64,000 nucleotides of DNA from the NCBI RefSeq assembly GCF_023656515.1, contig NZ_JAMOFV010000006.1:810336-874335 (forward strand). The letters are read 5' to 3'. Source of the stretch: Clostridium swellfunianum. Lineage in GTDB: Bacteria; Bacillota; Clostridia; Clostridiales; Clostridiaceae. Below the pieces are notes generated by a model. That model saw nothing but the letters and a program-made list of their open reading frames with translations, was not told where the DNA came from and did not search any database. Below, piece by piece: positions 9,342 to 16,923 of the stretch (positions are counted from its first letter, which is position 1; every line of letters begins with the position of its first letter). A program made the position numbers and the translations under genes.

Positions 9342-10275
9342 AATTATTACTATAACCTTAAATCCTGCAATAGATAAGACCGTTGAAATTAATGATTTCA
9401 AGACAGGCAGTGTTAATAGAGTATCTTCAATTAGAGTAGATGCGGGAGGAAAGGGCATCAATGTTTCCAAGGTTGTTAAAAGCCTTGGAGAAGAAAGCAG
9501 AGCACTTGGGATTCTTTCAGGAAAAAATGGAGAGTTTATTAAAGGCTATTTGGACTCCTTAAATATTGAAAATGAGTTTGTTTTTATTCAAGGAGAAACA
9601 AGAACAAATTTGAAAATTATAGACAACGCAAATCACAGCAATACAGATATAAATGAACCGGGAAGTGTTGTAGCAGCTGAGGACTTAGGTAAGGTTGAAG
9701 AAAGTATTTTTGGAGCAATTAGTAATGAAGCCATATTGGTTTTATCAGGAAGCACTCCAGCTGGAGTACCAAAGGATATATATGGTACATGGATAAAAAG
9801 AGCCAGGCAGCTTGGAGCAAAGGTGATTTTAGATGCAGATGGCGAACTTTTAAAGGAAGGCTTAAAATCAGGCCCATACTTAATTAAGCCTAATATCCAC
9901 GAGCTTGAAAGGCTTTGTGGTAAAAAGCTTGAAAGCCTTGAGGAAGTAGTTAAGGCTGCACAGAAGCTTCATGAATATGGAGTAGAGAGAATTGTGGTAT
10001 CCCTTGGCGGAGATGGAGCTTTATTTATACACAAGGATAATATAGTTTATTCTGAAGGACTAAAGGTTCCTGTTAAAAGCACTGTAGGGGCTGGAGATTC
10101 CATGGTGGCAGCTCTGGCAATAGCTTGTGAAAAAGAGTATTCAATTGAAGAAACTGTTGTACTGGCCACTGCAGTAAGTGCTGCTAATGTTATGACCTCG
10201 GGAACTCAGCCAGCAGAGCTTAAGGATATTTTAGAGCTTAAGAAGAAAGTGAAATTTGAATATATAAAATTATAG
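9319..10275 (+). CDS. 1-phosphofructokinase-like PfkB-family sugar kinase
   Basis: A 318-residue ribokinase-fold kinase. The start (I-I-T-I-T-L-N-P-A-I-D-K-T) is typical of the 1-phosphofructokinase/tagatose-6-phosphate kinase subgroup. G-G-K-G-I-N-V-S is the sugar-binding motif, and G-A-G-D-S-M-V-A-A near residue 257 holds the catalytic Asp. The likely reaction is ATP-dependent phosphorylation of a ketose monophosphate to the bisphosphate. The ATG lies inside the EIIA gene. Its presence in a mannitol-type operon is unusual because mannitol-1-phosphate normally gives fructose-6-phosphate, which does not need FruK. Fructose-1-phosphate, tagatose-6-phosphate or sorbose-1-phosphate are possible substrates. 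Confidence 0.85.
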   Translation: MKPSLQTKIITITLNPAIDKTVEINDFKTGSVNRVSSIRVDAGGKGINVSKVVKSLGEESRALGILSGKNGEFIKGYLDSLNIENEFVFIQGETRTNLKIIDNANHSNTDINEPGSVVAAEDLGKVEESIFGAISNEAILVLSGSTPAGVPKDIYGTWIKRARQLGAKVILDADGELLKEGLKSGPYLIKPNIHELERLCGKKLESLEEVVKAAQKLHEYGVERIVVSLGGDGALFIHKDNIVYSEGLKVPVKSTVGAGDSMVAALAIACEKEYSIEETVVLATAVSAANVMTSGTQPAELKDILELKKKVKFEYIKL

Positions 10276-10292
10276 AAAAGGTGGTAGTTATT

Positions 10293-11549
10293 ATGAAGAC
10301 TAAAGCAGTTAGATTATATGGTGCAAGCGATTTAAGATTAGAAGAATTTGAGCTTCCTGAGATAAAGGAGGATGAAATATTAGTTGAGATTATATCAGAC
10401 AGCATTTGCATGTCCAGCTACAAGTGTGCAATTCTTGGCAAGAATCATAAGAGAGTGCCAAAGGATGTGCAGGAGAATCCTATAATTATAGGACATGAGT
10501 TTGCTGGAAACATAGTTAAGGTAGGAAAGAAGTGGCAGGATCAGTTTAAGCCGGGAACAAAATTTGCTCAGCAGCCAGCCTTAAACTATAAAGGAAGCAT
10601 GGCATCACCAGGCTACTCCTATATGTACTTTGGCGGAGATGCTACCTACGCAGTAATTCCACAAGAGGTTATGGAGCTAGGCTGCTTCTTAAACTATGAG
10701 GGAGATTCATATTACGAAGCTTCTCTTGCAGAGCCTATGTCCTGCATAATTGGGGCTTTCCATGCAAACTACCATACTGAGATGGGAAAATATGTGCATC
10801 ATATGGGAATAAAAGAAGGCGGCAAGACAGCCATTCTTGCTGGAGCCGGTCCAATGGGACTTGGAGCAATAGATTACGCTCTTCACTGCGATAGAAGACC
10901 AGGACTATTGGTAGTTACGGATGTAGACCACAGAAGATTAAGTAGAGCAGAGCAGATATTTTCTAAAGAAGAAGCTAAAAGCTGCGGAGTTGAGCTAGTA
11001 TTTGTGAATACTAGAGATTTAGAGGACCCAGCTGCATATTTAGTGGAGCTTACTGAAGGTACAGGCTATGACGATGTATTTGCCTTTGCTCCAGTAAAAT
11101 CTGTTGTGGAACAAGCTGATAAAATACTTGGAAGAGACGGATGCCTTAACTTCTTTGCTGGTCCTACAGATACAAAGTTTTCAGGTGAAATCAACTATTA
11201 CAATGTTCACTATGCCTCAACTCACATTATGGGAACAACAGGCGGAAATACCGACGATTTAATTGAGTCCTTAAAGCTAACTGAACAAAAGCTAATTAAT
11301 CCGGCAGTTATGGTAACACATATTGGAGGTCTTGACAGCGTTGCAGAAGCAACCTTAAGCCTTCCAAAGATTCCTGGAGGGAAGAAACTTATATATACAC
11401 ACATAAATATGGAGCTTACTGCAATTGAAGATTTTGAAGAAAAGGGAAAGACAGATGCCCGCTTTGCTGAGCTTGCTGCTATAGTAAAGAAAAATAAGGG
11501 TTTGTGGTGCACTGAGGCTGAAAAGTATTTACTTCAAAACTGGAAGTAA
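10293..11549 (+). CDS. Zinc-type alcohol dehydrogenase, sorbose-1-phosphate reductase-like
   Basis: A 418-residue medium-chain dehydrogenase. The N-terminal catalytic domain has Cys in I-C-M-S-S-Y-K and the G-H-E-F-A-G motif. The Rossmann part shows A-G-A-G-P-M-G-L-G. Length and pattern fit the SorE branch (L-sorbose-1-phosphate reductase) better than the long-chain MtlD family. In this operon it probably takes the place of mannitol-1-phosphate dehydrogenase, oxidising the hexitol phosphate delivered by the PTS. The GTG at 10281 is in frame, but the ATG at 10293 is 9 nt after AGGTGG and gives the expected start. The substrate is inferred only. Confidence 0.82.
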   Translation: MKTKAVRLYGASDLRLEEFELPEIKEDEILVEIISDSICMSSYKCAILGKNHKRVPKDVQENPIIIGHEFAGNIVKVGKKWQDQFKPGTKFAQQPALNYKGSMASPGYSYMYFGGDATYAVIPQEVMELGCFLNYEGDSYYEASLAEPMSCIIGAFHANYHTEMGKYVHHMGIKEGGKTAILAGAGPMGLGAIDYALHCDRRPGLLVVTDVDHRRLSRAEQIFSKEEAKSCGVELVFVNTRDLEDPAAYLVELTEGTGYDDVFAFAPVKSVVEQADKILGRDGCLNFFAGPTDTKFSGEINYYNVHYASTHIMGTTGGNTDDLIESLKLTEQKLINPAVMVTHIGGLDSVAEATLSLPKIPGGKKLIYTHINMELTAIEDFEEKGKTDARFAELAAIVKKNKGLWCTEAEKYLLQNWK

Positions 11550-11578
11550 AATTAGTAAAAGTTAATAGAGAAATAATT

Positions 11579-11610
11579 AAAGGCGGTGATTATGTGTCAC
11601 CGCCTTTTTA
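11579..11610 (+). terminator. Terminator of the mannitol-type operon
   Basis: AAAGGCGGTGA and TCACCGCCTTTTT form an 11-bp GC-rich stem with a short loop and a T-run. Confidence 0.93.
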
Positions 11611-11634
11611 GAGAGCAAAACTTCTAGGCTTTAG

Positions 11635-13017
11635 CTAAGCCTTTACAGCAGCTCCTTTTGAATTTTCTGCTAAGATTCTCTTAAAATGCACTGCAAACAT
11701 AGCTACAGTAGTAGAAACTGCAATTATATCTGCTACAGGCTCTGCAAGGAATACAGCAAAAACCTTGTTTTCAAAGAAATTTGGAAGAATATATATTAAT
11801 GGAATCAATAAGATTACTTTACGTAAAAGAGCAAGGAATAAGGAAATCTTTGCTTGTCCTATTGCAATAAAGGTTTGCTGACAGGCAGTCTGCGCACCCA
11901 TTATAAAGGCAGCGGCCATATAAATTTTTATTGACCATATTGTTGTTTCTACAAGTGATGCATCAGAGGTAAATAAGGAGACAAACAGCTTTGGAAGCAG
12001 CATCATAAGCAACCAAAACACAAAAGTAAAGCTTACTGTAGATTTAATAAGCAGCTTAAAGGCTTTTTTAACGCGGTCATTATTTCTTGCGCCGTAATTA
12101 TAGCTTATAATTGGCTGCGCTCCTTGAGTTAAGCCCATTAAAGGAAGCATAAGTATCTGCATTAAGCTTGAAAGAATGGTCATTGATCCTACTGCCATAT
12201 CTCCGCCATATTTTTGCAGGGAAGAATTAAGGGTGATATTTAAAAGGCTTTCCGTACTCTGCATTATAAAAGGCGCTATGCCAAGTAAAAGCACAGGAAT
12301 TATAACGGATTTTTTAGGCATTAAATATTTTTTACGAATTTTAAGCTTGGTTTTTTTGCCAGTTAAAAATTTTAGAACCCATAAGGAGGAAACGGCTTGA
12401 GAGATTACTGTTGCAATTGCCGCACCATTTACACCCATATCAAAGCCAAACATCAATATTGGATCAAGAACTATGTTTACTATAGCTCCTATAATAACTG
12501 TAATCATACTCATTTTTGCATAGCCTTGGGTTGAAATAAAGCTGTTAAGACCTAAGGCAATTTGTACAAATATTGTTCCGCATACATAAATGTTTAAATA
12601 ACTTAAACCATAGGGCAGGGTTTCAGAGCTTGCTCCAAACATTAGAAGAAGCTTTTCTCCTGAAAATAAAAAAAACACTGTAAGCAATATAGAAAATGTT
12701 ATAAGAACGGAAAAACAATTTCCTAAAATCTCTTCAGCAGTATTATCATCATTCTGTCCCATCTTTATAGCAGCTCGTGGAGCTCCTCCCATTCCTATGA
12801 GAGCACTAAAGGCAGAAATAATCATTATGATAGGGAAAGTAACGCCTACACCGGTTAAGGCAGCCGCTCCTACTCCTGGAAGGTGTCCAATATAAATCCT
12901 ATCTACAATATTGTAAAGCATATTTACAAGCTGAGCTGCAATGGCAGGTGCTGCAAGGCTAAACAATAGCTTGCCGATGCTTTCACTGCCTAATTTGCTG
13001 GTTATGTCTTTTTCCAT
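11635..13017 (-). CDS. MATE family efflux transporter
   Basis: A 460-residue polytopic membrane protein with about 12 hydrophobic segments in two halves, opening with the family pattern L-L-F-S-L-A-A-P-A-I-A-A-Q and carrying V-D-R-I-Y-I-G-H in the first loop. MATE proteins export cationic compounds, drugs or flavins using a sodium or proton gradient. The ATG follows AAAGGAG by 6 nt. It stands alone on the minus strand, converging with the mannitol-type operon and divergent from the DUF1659 gene. The cargo cannot be deduced. Confidence 0.92.
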   Translation of the reverse strand: MEKDITSKLGSESIGKLLFSLAAPAIAAQLVNMLYNIVDRIYIGHLPGVGAAALTGVGVTFPIIMIISAFSALIGMGGAPRAAIKMGQNDDNTAEEILGNCFSVLITFSILLTVFFLFSGEKLLLMFGASSETLPYGLSYLNIYVCGTIFVQIALGLNSFISTQGYAKMSMITVIIGAIVNIVLDPILMFGFDMGVNGAAIATVISQAVSSLWVLKFLTGKKTKLKIRKKYLMPKKSVIIPVLLLGIAPFIMQSTESLLNITLNSSLQKYGGDMAVGSMTILSSLMQILMLPLMGLTQGAQPIISYNYGARNNDRVKKAFKLLIKSTVSFTFVFWLLMMLLPKLFVSLFTSDASLVETTIWSIKIYMAAAFIMGAQTACQQTFIAIGQAKISLFLALLRKVILLIPLIYILPNFFENKVFAVFLAEPVADIIAVSTTVAMFAVHFKRILAENSKGAAVKA

Positions 13018-13211
13018 ATTAAACTCCTTTCACATATGTACTTAATTTTGGGCATAAAAACAGTATAGCAACTTGTACCAGTTATGTCAAAGTAAGAGAC
13101 AGTAAACATAATGTTAAATATTTGTGTCCAAAAAATTTTTTAAAAAATTTTGAAAAGGCTTCAAAAGCTGCATATTTATAAGTGAAGGCTAAAAGAAAGG
13201 AGGGAATTAGT

Positions 13212-13436
13212 ATGGCAGTAAGCAAACAACTTACCACAGCTTCCTTTTTTATAGAAATAGAAAATGGAGTTGACGCTAGAGGAGCTAAGGTTTATAAAAA
13301 GAAGAATTTTTCTGGAGTAAAACCTGAGGCTGCACCTGAAAATGTGCTTATGGTAGCAGAAGCTATCAAGACTGTATTGGCAGCTGAAAGCAGAGACAGC
13401 TATCTAAATGAGACTTCAAAGCTTCTTAATGCCTAA
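13212..13436 (+). CDS. DUF1659 family small protein
   Basis: A 74-residue protein of the Firmicute-specific DUF1659 family, recognised by size, the N-terminal A-V-S-K-Q-L-T-T-A-S-F region and its pairing with a DUF2922 gene. No catalytic motif is visible. I chose the ATG at 13212 after GGAGGGAATTAGT rather than the in-frame ATG at 13182. It is followed 36 nt later by the DUF2922 gene. Function is unknown. Confidence 0.8.
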   Translation: MAVSKQLTTASFFIEIENGVDARGAKVYKKKNFSGVKPEAAPENVLMVAEAIKTVLAAESRDSYLNETSKLLNA

Positions 13437-13472
13437 TAGCAAGCTAGCTTATAAAAGAAAGGAGGGAAAGCA

Positions 13473-13691
13473 ATGGAATATTCACTAACAATGACTTTTG
13501 TAGATTCGGCAGGTGCTAAAGTGCCAATGACTATATCAGGAGTGAAGGAAACCTTAGCCAAGGCTGACATAGTAGCTTTAATGGATACTATAATAGCTCA
13601 GGACATCTTCACTGGTAAAGGCGGGGCCCTTGTGGCTAAGTCTGGAGCTCAATTGACTCAAAGACAGACTACTAAGATTGAGATTCAATAA
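13473..13691 (+). CDS. DUF2922 family small protein
   Basis: A 72-residue protein of the DUF2922 family. The pattern of alternating beta-strands (S-L-T-M-T-F-V-D, then K-V-P-M-T-I-S-G-V) and a C-terminal strand ending I-E-I-Q are what the family shows. AAAGGAGGG lies 8 nt before the ATG. It is the second gene of a small operon with DUF1659 and a tiny membrane peptide. Function is unknown. Confidence 0.8.
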   Translation: MEYSLTMTFVDSAGAKVPMTISGVKETLAKADIVALMDTIIAQDIFTGKGGALVAKSGAQLTQRQTTKIEIQ

Positions 13692-13741
13692 TAGCTTTAA
13701 CATAAAAACGTGTGTAAAAACTACAAATCTGAGGTGAGAAT

Positions 13742-13828
13742 ATGATAGCTAAAATAAAGGAATTGCCAAGCGAGACCTTATTAATTATAGCACTTATATG
13801 GCTTTTGGTGCAGGTTTTGCCCCTATAA
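13742..13828 (+). CDS. Very small hydrophobic membrane peptide (28 aa), YvrJ-like context
   Basis: The frame starts with ATG behind GAGGTGAG and encodes 28 residues, with a short polar start (M-I-A-K-I-K-E-L-P-S-E-T) and one hydrophobic helix of about 16 residues ending P-L. In Firmicutes, DUF1659 and DUF2922 genes are often followed by a small YvrJ-type single-span protein. Position and shape fit, but the peptide is shorter than YvrJ and similarity cannot be tested here. A terminator follows within 5 nt of the stop, consistent with a real last gene. Confidence 0.6.
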   Translation: MIAKIKELPSETLLIIALIWLLVQVLPL

Positions 13829-13830
13829 AG

Positions 13831-13862
13831 AAAACCCTCGGCATAGCACCGAGGGTTTTTTC
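13831..13862. terminator. Bidirectional terminator
   Basis: AAAACCCTCGG and CCGAGGGTTTTTT pair around GCATAGCA. Convergent genes end on both sides (28-aa peptide on plus, TIM-barrel protein on minus), and A- and T-runs serve either direction. Confidence 0.93.
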
Positions 13863-13866
13863 TGCT

Positions 13867-14787
13867 TTATCTGTTAACGGATCTGGCCATTCTTGTATAG
13901 GTGTGTCTCTTGCCTTTAATAGCGACGCTGTAATCCATTATGTTTTCTGGAATAGCAATGCCTGTGTAGCCAGCATCGCCTAAGTGGTGCAGGTCGGTGC
14001 CTGTCATTTTGCACATTAGAGCTATCTGCTTTATAGTTTGGCTGTCTGCACCTTCCTGTGAGGTTCCTATGGCTGTAATGGCAAGCTTTCCCTGGCTGTG
14101 AATAAAGCTTACAAGCTCCTTTACATATTCCATTGTTATGCCTGGAACAGTTCCAGGTGCTGGAAGAAGAATTATGTCGGCTCCAGCATTTATAAATTCG
14201 GTTATGTCTGCCTTAGTTACAATATTTTCTCCAGCTTCATTAAGGGAACCAGCCGCATGCATCTTGCCTGCAGCAAGAATAAGCTTATCTCCAAGAGAAT
14301 TATTAATAGCTTTAAGAGTACTTATTATCTCTTTGTTAGAAACTCCTGTGCCTGGATTTCCTGTTAGAAGAATAAAGTCTGCTCCCATTTCATAGGCCTT
14401 TAAAGCAGTTTCAACAGTTGCTTTTCTACCTATGGAAATATCATTGATTTCGCCTATAGTCTCTTGAGAAACATCTACAGGTTCTAGGTTTATACCTACT
14501 ATTCTGCCTGTAAGCCTCTTTATTTCCTTTATAATATTTTCCTTAAGAACCTTAGGTATTCCATTGAAAACAGGATTATATACATCAAAGAAATTTAAAA
14601 GCAGCATGTCGGAACCGAAGGCACAGGCAAGCTCAGCATTGCTTAAGTTAAAAAGCACAGGCTGAAAAGCTCCAATTATCTCTGTTACAACAACTCTTCC
14701 TTCGCTTGCAGCTATGGCTTCCAGAATTTGAGTCTTGCCCATATTTAAAATATCCGAGGTATTGCAGTCTAATAATCTTTTAGTCAT
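13867..14787 (-). CDS. TIM-barrel-like protein of unknown function near glucose PTS
   Basis: A 306-residue cytosolic protein. Repeating strand-loop segments (R-I-V-G-I-N-L-E-P-V, A-D-F-I-L-L-T-G-N-P-G-T-G, D-K-L-I-L-A-A-G-K-M-H, A-D-I-I-L-L-P-A-P-G-T-V-P-G) look like a beta/alpha barrel with phosphate-binding loops. Homologues are often annotated as haloacid dehalogenase-like, but I see no D-x-D-x-T/V motif, so I reject that name. Of two ATGs, 14787 is 7 nt after AAAGGA and was chosen over 14793. It lies downstream of ptsG on the same strand, separated by repeat copy B and a terminator. A sugar-phosphate-related role is only a guess. Confidence 0.75.
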   Translation of the reverse strand: MTKRLLDCNTSDILNMGKTQILEAIAASEGRVVVTEIIGAFQPVLFNLSNAELACAFGSDMLLLNFFDVYNPVFNGIPKVLKENIIKEIKRLTGRIVGINLEPVDVSQETIGEINDISIGRKATVETALKAYEMGADFILLTGNPGTGVSNKEIISTLKAINNSLGDKLILAAGKMHAAGSLNEAGENIVTKADITEFINAGADIILLPAPGTVPGITMEYVKELVSFIHSQGKLAITAIGTSQEGADSQTIKQIALMCKMTGTDLHHLGDAGYTGIAIPENIMDYSVAIKGKRHTYTRMARSVNR

Positions 14788-14844
14788 ATTCATTTCCTTT
14801 CTATTACCATTGTAAATTTAGTTTGTAAGCATAAAGTGTAAAAA

Positions 14845-15077
14845 GTTTAGAATAATGTTGATATAGCGGGAGAGGTACAAAGTGGAAGACATTAAGCGAA
14901 GTCTAGAAAGTCTTAGTTTTCCGACTTTAATAACCCGTTAAGAGCACTCTACTGTTCGAAGTGAAACAAGTTTAGAGTGCTTAGGGTTATTAAACAAAGG
15001 AAAGCTTAGACTTTCTTACACAGCGAGCGTCTTATACTTTGTACCTCTCCCGCTGTAAATCAACATTATTCTAAAAC
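14845..15077 (-). repeat. Palindromic intergenic repeat, copy B (233 bp, reverse orientation)
   Basis: Outer arms GTTTAGAATAATGTTGATAT and their complement at 15057-15077 close the hairpin, extended by a GCGGGAGAGGTACAAAGT / ACTTTGTACCTCTCCCGC stem. The central loop reads AACTTGTTTCACTTCGAACA on the minus strand, which defines the orientation as opposite to copies A, D and E. The inner stem is GCACTCTA / TAGAGTGC, different from copy A but complementary. Confidence 0.9.
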
Positions 15078-15093
15078 TTTAGCCAAATATAAA

Positions 15094-15120
15094 AAAGCTA
15101 GCAGACGAGCCGCTAGCTTT
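15094..15120 (-). terminator. Terminator of ptsG
   Basis: On the minus strand AAAGCTAGCG and TGCTAGCTTT flank a short loop and run into TTTTTTATATTT. It begins 7 nt after the ptsG stop. Confidence 0.88.
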
Positions 15121-15127
15121 AGTTTAA

Positions 15128-16570
15128 CTATCTAAGTAACTTCTTAAACTCATCTGCAACAAATTGTACTTGAGTACCAACAATAACTTGTAAGCTAGTT
15201 TTGCTAGGTCTTATAATTCCAGAAATTCCTGCAGACTTTATAACTTTTTCATTTATTAATGTGTAATCCTTGATTTCTAAACGAAGTCTTGTTACACAGT
15301 TGTCAGCAGATACTACGTTTCCTTTTCCGCCAACACCCTTTAGTATAGTTTCAGCTACTTGAGTATAGTCATTGTTTGCAAGATGTACATTAAATTCATC
15401 TTCTAAGTCATCTTCTCTACCAGGAGTCTTTAAGTTCCACTTTGTAATAACAAAACGGAATACAACATAGTAGATAATTGCAACTACTAAACCGATAGGG
15501 ATTAGCAGCCATGGGTTTCGAGCCATTGGGGCTTGAAAACTTAAGAACCAATCAACAAAACCTGCACTAAAGTTAAATCCTGATCTTATTGGGAGTGCTG
15601 CGCATACTGCTACGGAAATTCCTGTGAGAACAGCATGAACTACATATAATCCAGGAGCTAAGAACATGAAAGCAAATTCAAGTGGTTCTGTAATACCGGT
15701 GAAGAATGAGGATAAAGCACCTGCCATCAATAAGCCATATACTATTTTCTTCTTATTATCTTTAGCAGTATGATACATAGCTAATGCTGCTGCTGGAAGA
15801 CCAAACATCATCACTGGGAAGAATCCAGTCATATACATGCCTGTTTGACCAAAAACTCCGCCTGCCTTGGTTCCCCAGAACTTACCGATATCATTTATAT
15901 CAGCAATATCAAACCAGAAAACAGAGTTAAGTGCATGGTGAAGACCAAATGGTATTAAAAGTCTATTAAAGAAAGCATATATACCAGCACCGATAGAACC
16001 AGTAGCAATAATTGCTTTTCCGAAAGCTACCAATGCTCCATAAATAACAGGCCATATAAAGAATAATATAAGAGCTGCAATAATTGAGAACCCTGCTGTT
16101 ACTATGGCAACGCTTCTCTTACCGCTGAAGAAACCTAAAAAGTCTGGTAGCTTAGTTCCTTTAAATTTGTTGTAGGCATAAGCACCAATTAAACCTGCTA
16201 GTATACCTATAAATTGAGTTTGAGTCTTTGAAAATGCTGGTGCAACTGCATCTACTTTAATATGTTTAAACATTGCTACAGCACCTGGAGATAATAAGGT
16301 TGTAATTACAAGCCAGGAAACAAGTCCCGCAAGTCCTGCTGTACCATCGTTGTCATCTGACATACCTACAGCAACACCTATAGCAAATAGTATTGCCATG
16401 TTGTCAATTATTGCCCCGCCGCCTTTTAAAAGAAAAGCAGCTACTACGTTGTTAGCTCCCCAGCCATCGTGGTCTATCCAATAACCGATACCCATTAGAA
16501 TACTTGCAACAGGTAAAGCAGCTACTGGAAGCATTAAGGATTTACCTAGTCTTTGTAGATACTTCATCAT
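15128..16570 (-). CDS. ptsG: PTS glucose-type transporter subunit EIICB
   Basis: A 480-residue glucose/GlcNAc-superfamily PTS permease. The N-terminal EIIC domain (about residues 1-380) starts with the family pattern L-Q-R-L-G-K-S-L-M-L-P-V-A and contains the conserved G-I-T-E-P-L-E-F-A-F-M-F. The EIIB domain carries the phosphocysteine in D-N-C-V-T-R-L-R-L near residue 411. No EIIA domain is fused, so an EIIA-Glc must come from elsewhere. A GAGGGGGGA site precedes two adjacent ATGs, and either could be used. The glcT-type antiterminator gene and a terminator/RAT leader upstream indicate induction by antitermination. Glucose is the likeliest substrate, with maltose or GlcNAc possible. Confidence 0.92.
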   Translation of the reverse strand: MMKYLQRLGKSLMLPVAALPVASILMGIGYWIDHDGWGANNVVAAFLLKGGGAIIDNMAILFAIGVAVGMSDDNDGTAGLAGLVSWLVITTLLSPGAVAMFKHIKVDAVAPAFSKTQTQFIGILAGLIGAYAYNKFKGTKLPDFLGFFSGKRSVAIVTAGFSIIAALILFFIWPVIYGALVAFGKAIIATGSIGAGIYAFFNRLLIPFGLHHALNSVFWFDIADINDIGKFWGTKAGGVFGQTGMYMTGFFPVMMFGLPAAALAMYHTAKDNKKKIVYGLLMAGALSSFFTGITEPLEFAFMFLAPGLYVVHAVLTGISVAVCAALPIRSGFNFSAGFVDWFLSFQAPMARNPWLLIPIGLVVAIIYYVVFRFVITKWNLKTPGREDDLEDEFNVHLANNDYTQVAETILKGVGGKGNVVSADNCVTRLRLEIKDYTLINEKVIKSAGISGIIRPSKTSLQVIVGTQVQFVADEFKKLLR

Positions 16571-16608
16571 AATGAAGTCCCCCCTCTGTTATTTAATTTT
16601 TATTTAAT

Positions 16609-16724
16609 GGATCATATAGGGTTTCAATTGTGAAACTTAACTTATACATGACTCAAAATAGTGAGGTTTCAACACTTTTGAGCATGTATGAGTTAATAGT
16701 TGAACTTAAAACCTATAAAGATCC
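16609..16724 (-). repeat. 116-bp imperfect palindrome in the ptsG leader
   Basis: GGATCATATAGG (16609) and CCTATAAAGATCC (16712) are the ends of a long near-palindrome. Inner arms include TATACATGACTCAAAA and TTTTGAGCATGTATG around a central loop. It lies between the leader terminator and ptsG, so it would fold in the mRNA 5' region. It shares no motif with the 234-bp repeats. It may be a regulatory stem or another repeat family. Confidence 0.65.
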
Positions 16725-16761
16725 TTAAATACAGTTTATGCTTTTACAGTGACTTTTATAA

Positions 16762-16826
16762 ATTTGGGCAAATAAAAAAGCTGAAAAGGATATATTAGTT
16801 CTATCCTTTTCAGCTATTGCCCAAAT
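16762..16826 (-). terminator. Leader terminator upstream of ptsG
   Basis: On the minus strand the 13-bp stem of GCTGAAAAGGATA and TATCCTTTTCAGC is followed by TTTTTTATTT. Outer flanks TTGGGCAA / TTGCCCAA extend it. Placed between glcT and ptsG, it is the expected target of GlcT antitermination, and it also ends the glcT transcript. Confidence 0.85.
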
Positions 16827-16844
16827 CTAATCGGTTACACGCTG
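16811..16844 (-). promoter_or_regulatory. RAT-like antiterminator overlapping the ptsG leader terminator
   Basis: On the minus strand this reads CAGC, then GTGTAACCGATTAGATTTGG, then GCAATAGCTG. The ends CAGC and GCTG pair, and the 3' arm reuses the GCTG that begins the terminator stem, so the two structures are mutually exclusive. Position and partial resemblance to the BglG/GlcT-family RAT (TTAC, GGGCAA-like 3' side) support the call. The match is not close enough to be certain. Confidence 0.6.
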
Positions 16845-16923
16845 TAAATTAAATATTTGATTATAATATTATAATAGCTTATATTTTGTGCTAAAGCAAT
16901 ACCTAATTTTAAAAAAATATTTT

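Noticed and set aside
13867-14787. Haloacid dehalogenase annotation
   Set aside because: No D-x-D motif or other HAD signatures; the sequence has barrel-type phosphate loops.
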